Shown: positions 4,338 to 5,651 of the stretch, one piece after another
How positions within the stretch are numbered: position 1 is the first letter of the stretch
Layout: each line of letters starts with the position of its first letter
Origin: Desulfofustis sp.
Lineage (GTDB): Bacteria; Desulfobacterota; Desulfobulbia; Desulfobulbales; Desulfocapsaceae
Length of the DNA: 5,651 nucleotides
Assembly: GCA_030604345.1 (NCBI GenBank)
Contig: JAUVWB010000128.1
Span: 1-5,651 of the forward strand
Direction: 5' to 3'
The notes under the pieces: generated by a model
The model's input: the letters and a program-made list of their open reading frames with translations, nothing else
What the model was told of the DNA's origin: nothing
Database searches by the model: none
Program-made: the position numbers and the translations under genes

Positions 4338-5651
4338 ATGAATCTGCAAGACCTGAAAAATCTGAAACGATTCAAGGATATCGTCACCACCCTGGCCGCT
4401 CACGGTTTTGACGAGGTGGTCGATCGGCTGGATATGCCCGGTGCCGGACTGCTCCGGGAGATTCGGCCGGCAATGCGGGATCTGACGATCTATCAGCGCA
4501 TCCGGCTGGTTATCGAGGAACTGGGGCCGACCTTCGTCAAGTTCGGACAGATCATGAGTCTGCGTCCGGATCTGTTGCCCGAACCCCTGCTCAAGGAGCT
4601 GACCACGCTGCAGGATAGGGTTGAGCCGGCTCCCACCGAGGCGGTGCTGCCGCTGGTCGAGGAGGCGATCGGAGCCCCGCTCGCTTCGGTGTTCGCTCAC
4701 TTTCCCGACCAACCGGTGGCGGCCGCGTCGTTGTCGCAGGTTTACCGGGCCATGTTGCACAACGGTGCCAAGACGGTCGCCGTGAAGGTGCAACGTCCGG
4801 CCATCCGTGAAGATATCGAGGCCGATCTGCGAATCCTCGAGGCCTTTTGCCGGCTGCTCCATGACCAATTCGAGGACCTTCGTTCCTACGACCTGCCGAA
4901 GCTGGCGGCAACGGTACGGCGCCATTTGCTCAAGGAACTGGATTTTTCCGAAGAGCTGGACAACATGACCATTGCCCGGTCTGCCGCCGGGGAGATCGGC
5001 CTGTACGTCCCGGTTCCCTATGAAGCATACAGCTCGGAGCGAGTGTTGGTCATGGACTTTGTCGAAGGGGTGACCTTTCGCGACCTGCATCGACTGCCCG
5101 GTCTCGATCGGCGGGAATTGGCCCGGCGCGGACTCCGGGCCGCCGTCGTACAAATCCTCGAGCTCGGCTTTTTTCATGCCGATCCCCATCCGGGAAATCT
5201 GTTGGTGGGCGGTGACGGCACCATCGCCCTGATCGACTGGGGCATGGTGGGCCGGCTCACCGAACGGGATCGTTCCGGGTTGATCGATCTGCTGCAGGCG
5301 GTGGTCGACAAAGACAGCGCCGCTCTGGCCGATGCGCTACTGGCCGTCTGCAGCAGCCGCTCCGAACCGGTTGAGCCGCTTGAGCTGGAACGGGAATTAC
5401 TGGAGATCCTCGACACCTATTACGCCGTTCCGATCAAGGACGTTCATCTCGGCCCGCTGCTTGCCCGCCTGCTCAGCCTGCTTCGCCGCCACCGGCTGCA
5501 ATTGCCGAACTACCTGGTGATCATGATCAAGGCGATGATCACCGCCGAGGGTTCGGCGCGACTGGTCTATCCGGAGCTCGATGTGGTCACCGAGGTCCGC
5601 GGCCAGGTACATCGTCTGGCCCGTAAGCGTTACCACCCGCGTCACTGGTGG
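4338..5651 (+). CDS. UbiB/ABC1/AarF-family atypical protein kinase-like protein (C-terminus beyond right edge)
   Basis: The frame is open from 4338 to the last base, giving 438 residues; family members are usually about 540-560 residues and end in one or two membrane helices, so roughly the last 100 are missing here. Visible landmarks: the family-specific K-x-G-Q motif (K68, G70, Q71 in F-V-K-F-G-Q), Ala-rich nucleotide loop AAASLSQVYRA (128-138), V-A-V-K lysine (K150), L-D-F-S-E-E-L-D-N (201-209), catalytic HADPHPGN (280-287) and metal-binding D300 in I-D-W-G. Two departures from the forms I recall are Ser for Gly at 133 (commonly A-A-A-S-I-G-Q-V) and Trp for Phe in DFG (W301). UbiB proteins support quinone synthesis in aerobes, but many family members lie in organisms without ubiquinone and have other, often lipid-related, proposed roles; calling it ubiB would be premature. 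GGAGGGAG at 4325-4332 ends five bases before the ATG. It follows the GNAT/nitrilase gene by 47 bp with no terminator seen, suggesting one transcript. Confidence 0.93.
   Translation, partial: MNLQDLKNLKRFKDIVTTLAAHGFDEVVDRLDMPGAGLLREIRPAMRDLTIYQRIRLVIEELGPTFVKFGQIMSLRPDLLPEPLLKELTTLQDRVEPAPTEAVLPLVEEAIGAPLASVFAHFPDQPVAAASLSQVYRAMLHNGAKTVAVKVQRPAIREDIEADLRILEAFCRLLHDQFEDLRSYDLPKLAATVRRHLLKELDFSEELDNMTIARSAAGEIGLYVPVPYEAYSSERVLVMDFVEGVTFRDLHRLPGLDRRELARRGLRAAVVQILELGFFHADPHPGNLLVGGDGTIALIDWGMVGRLTERDRSGLIDLLQAVVDKDSAALADALLAVCSSRSEPVEPLELERELLEILDTYYAVPIKDVHLGPLLARLLSLLRRHRLQLPNYLVIMIKAMITAEGSARLVYPELDVVTEVRGQVHRLARKRYHPRHWW

Noticed and set aside
4260..5189. 309-codon minus-strand frame opposite the UbiB-family gene
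   Set aside because: The plus strand encodes unmistakable K-x-G-Q and HADPHPGN motifs here; the antisense product is Gln/Gly/Arg-rich with no motif.
5516..5543. Inverted repeat GGTGATCAT / ATGATCACC with a 10-bp spacer in the UbiB-family gene
   Set aside because: The 9-bp arms arise from repeated Ile and Met codons (V-I-M-I-K-A-M-I-T), and one such repeat per window of this size is not surprising by chance.
1..5651. Mobile element, CRISPR, RNA gene or defence system
   Set aside because: I found no transposase, integrase, terminal repeat pair, regularly spaced repeats or tRNA-like sequence on either strand; the window is explained by five ordinary chromosomal genes and their control regions.

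Overview
The window looks like chromosomal DNA from a GC-rich, Gram-negative, probably anaerobic bacterium. I lean towards Desulfobacterota (the former delta-proteobacteria, Desulfobulbus-like). The reasons are the style of the PAS hybrid histidine kinase, with a Cys-rich CP-x-C motif in its first PAS domain, a partner receiver protein of the kind usually fused to sigma-54 activators in that group, and the GNAT/nitrilase fusion next to a UbiB-family gene. This placement is inference from protein style; no rRNA, tRNA or other marker gene is present.

Layout, left to right. (1) Positions 1-2070, minus strand: a two-component signalling pair. A 646-residue hybrid sensor kinase (PAS-PAS-HisKA-HATPase-REC) is followed, with a 23-bp overlap, by a response regulator whose first 50 codons are visible before the window edge. 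The kinase gene carries a perfect 30-bp palindrome at 785-814, between its N box and G1 box. (2) Positions 2071-2193: a compact control region that appears to hold, on the minus strand, a weak terminator for the upstream small gene, an extended -10 promoter for the kinase and a small palindrome over the predicted start of transcription. (3) Positions 2194-2511, minus strand: a 105-residue membrane protein of unknown function. (4) Positions 2512-2754: a 243-bp divergent intergenic region with a candidate promoter in each direction and short repeats. (5) Positions 2755-4290, plus strand: a 511-residue fusion of a GNAT acetyltransferase-like domain to a nitrilase-superfamily amidohydrolase, with the Glu-Lys-Cys triad intact. 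(6) Positions 4338-5651, plus strand: a UbiB/ABC1/AarF-family atypical kinase, running off the right edge after 438 residues.

How the genes relate. The kinase and regulator almost certainly work as a phosphorelay whose signal and targets are not visible here. The fusion enzyme and the UbiB-like kinase lie 47 bp apart on the same strand with no terminator seen between them, so they are probably co-transcribed, although no biochemical link between the two families is established. I see no mobile element, CRISPR array, RNA gene or defence-type cassette, and no convincing evidence of a wholly new multi-gene system. The most unusual DNA-level signal is the 30-bp perfect palindrome inside the kinase gene.
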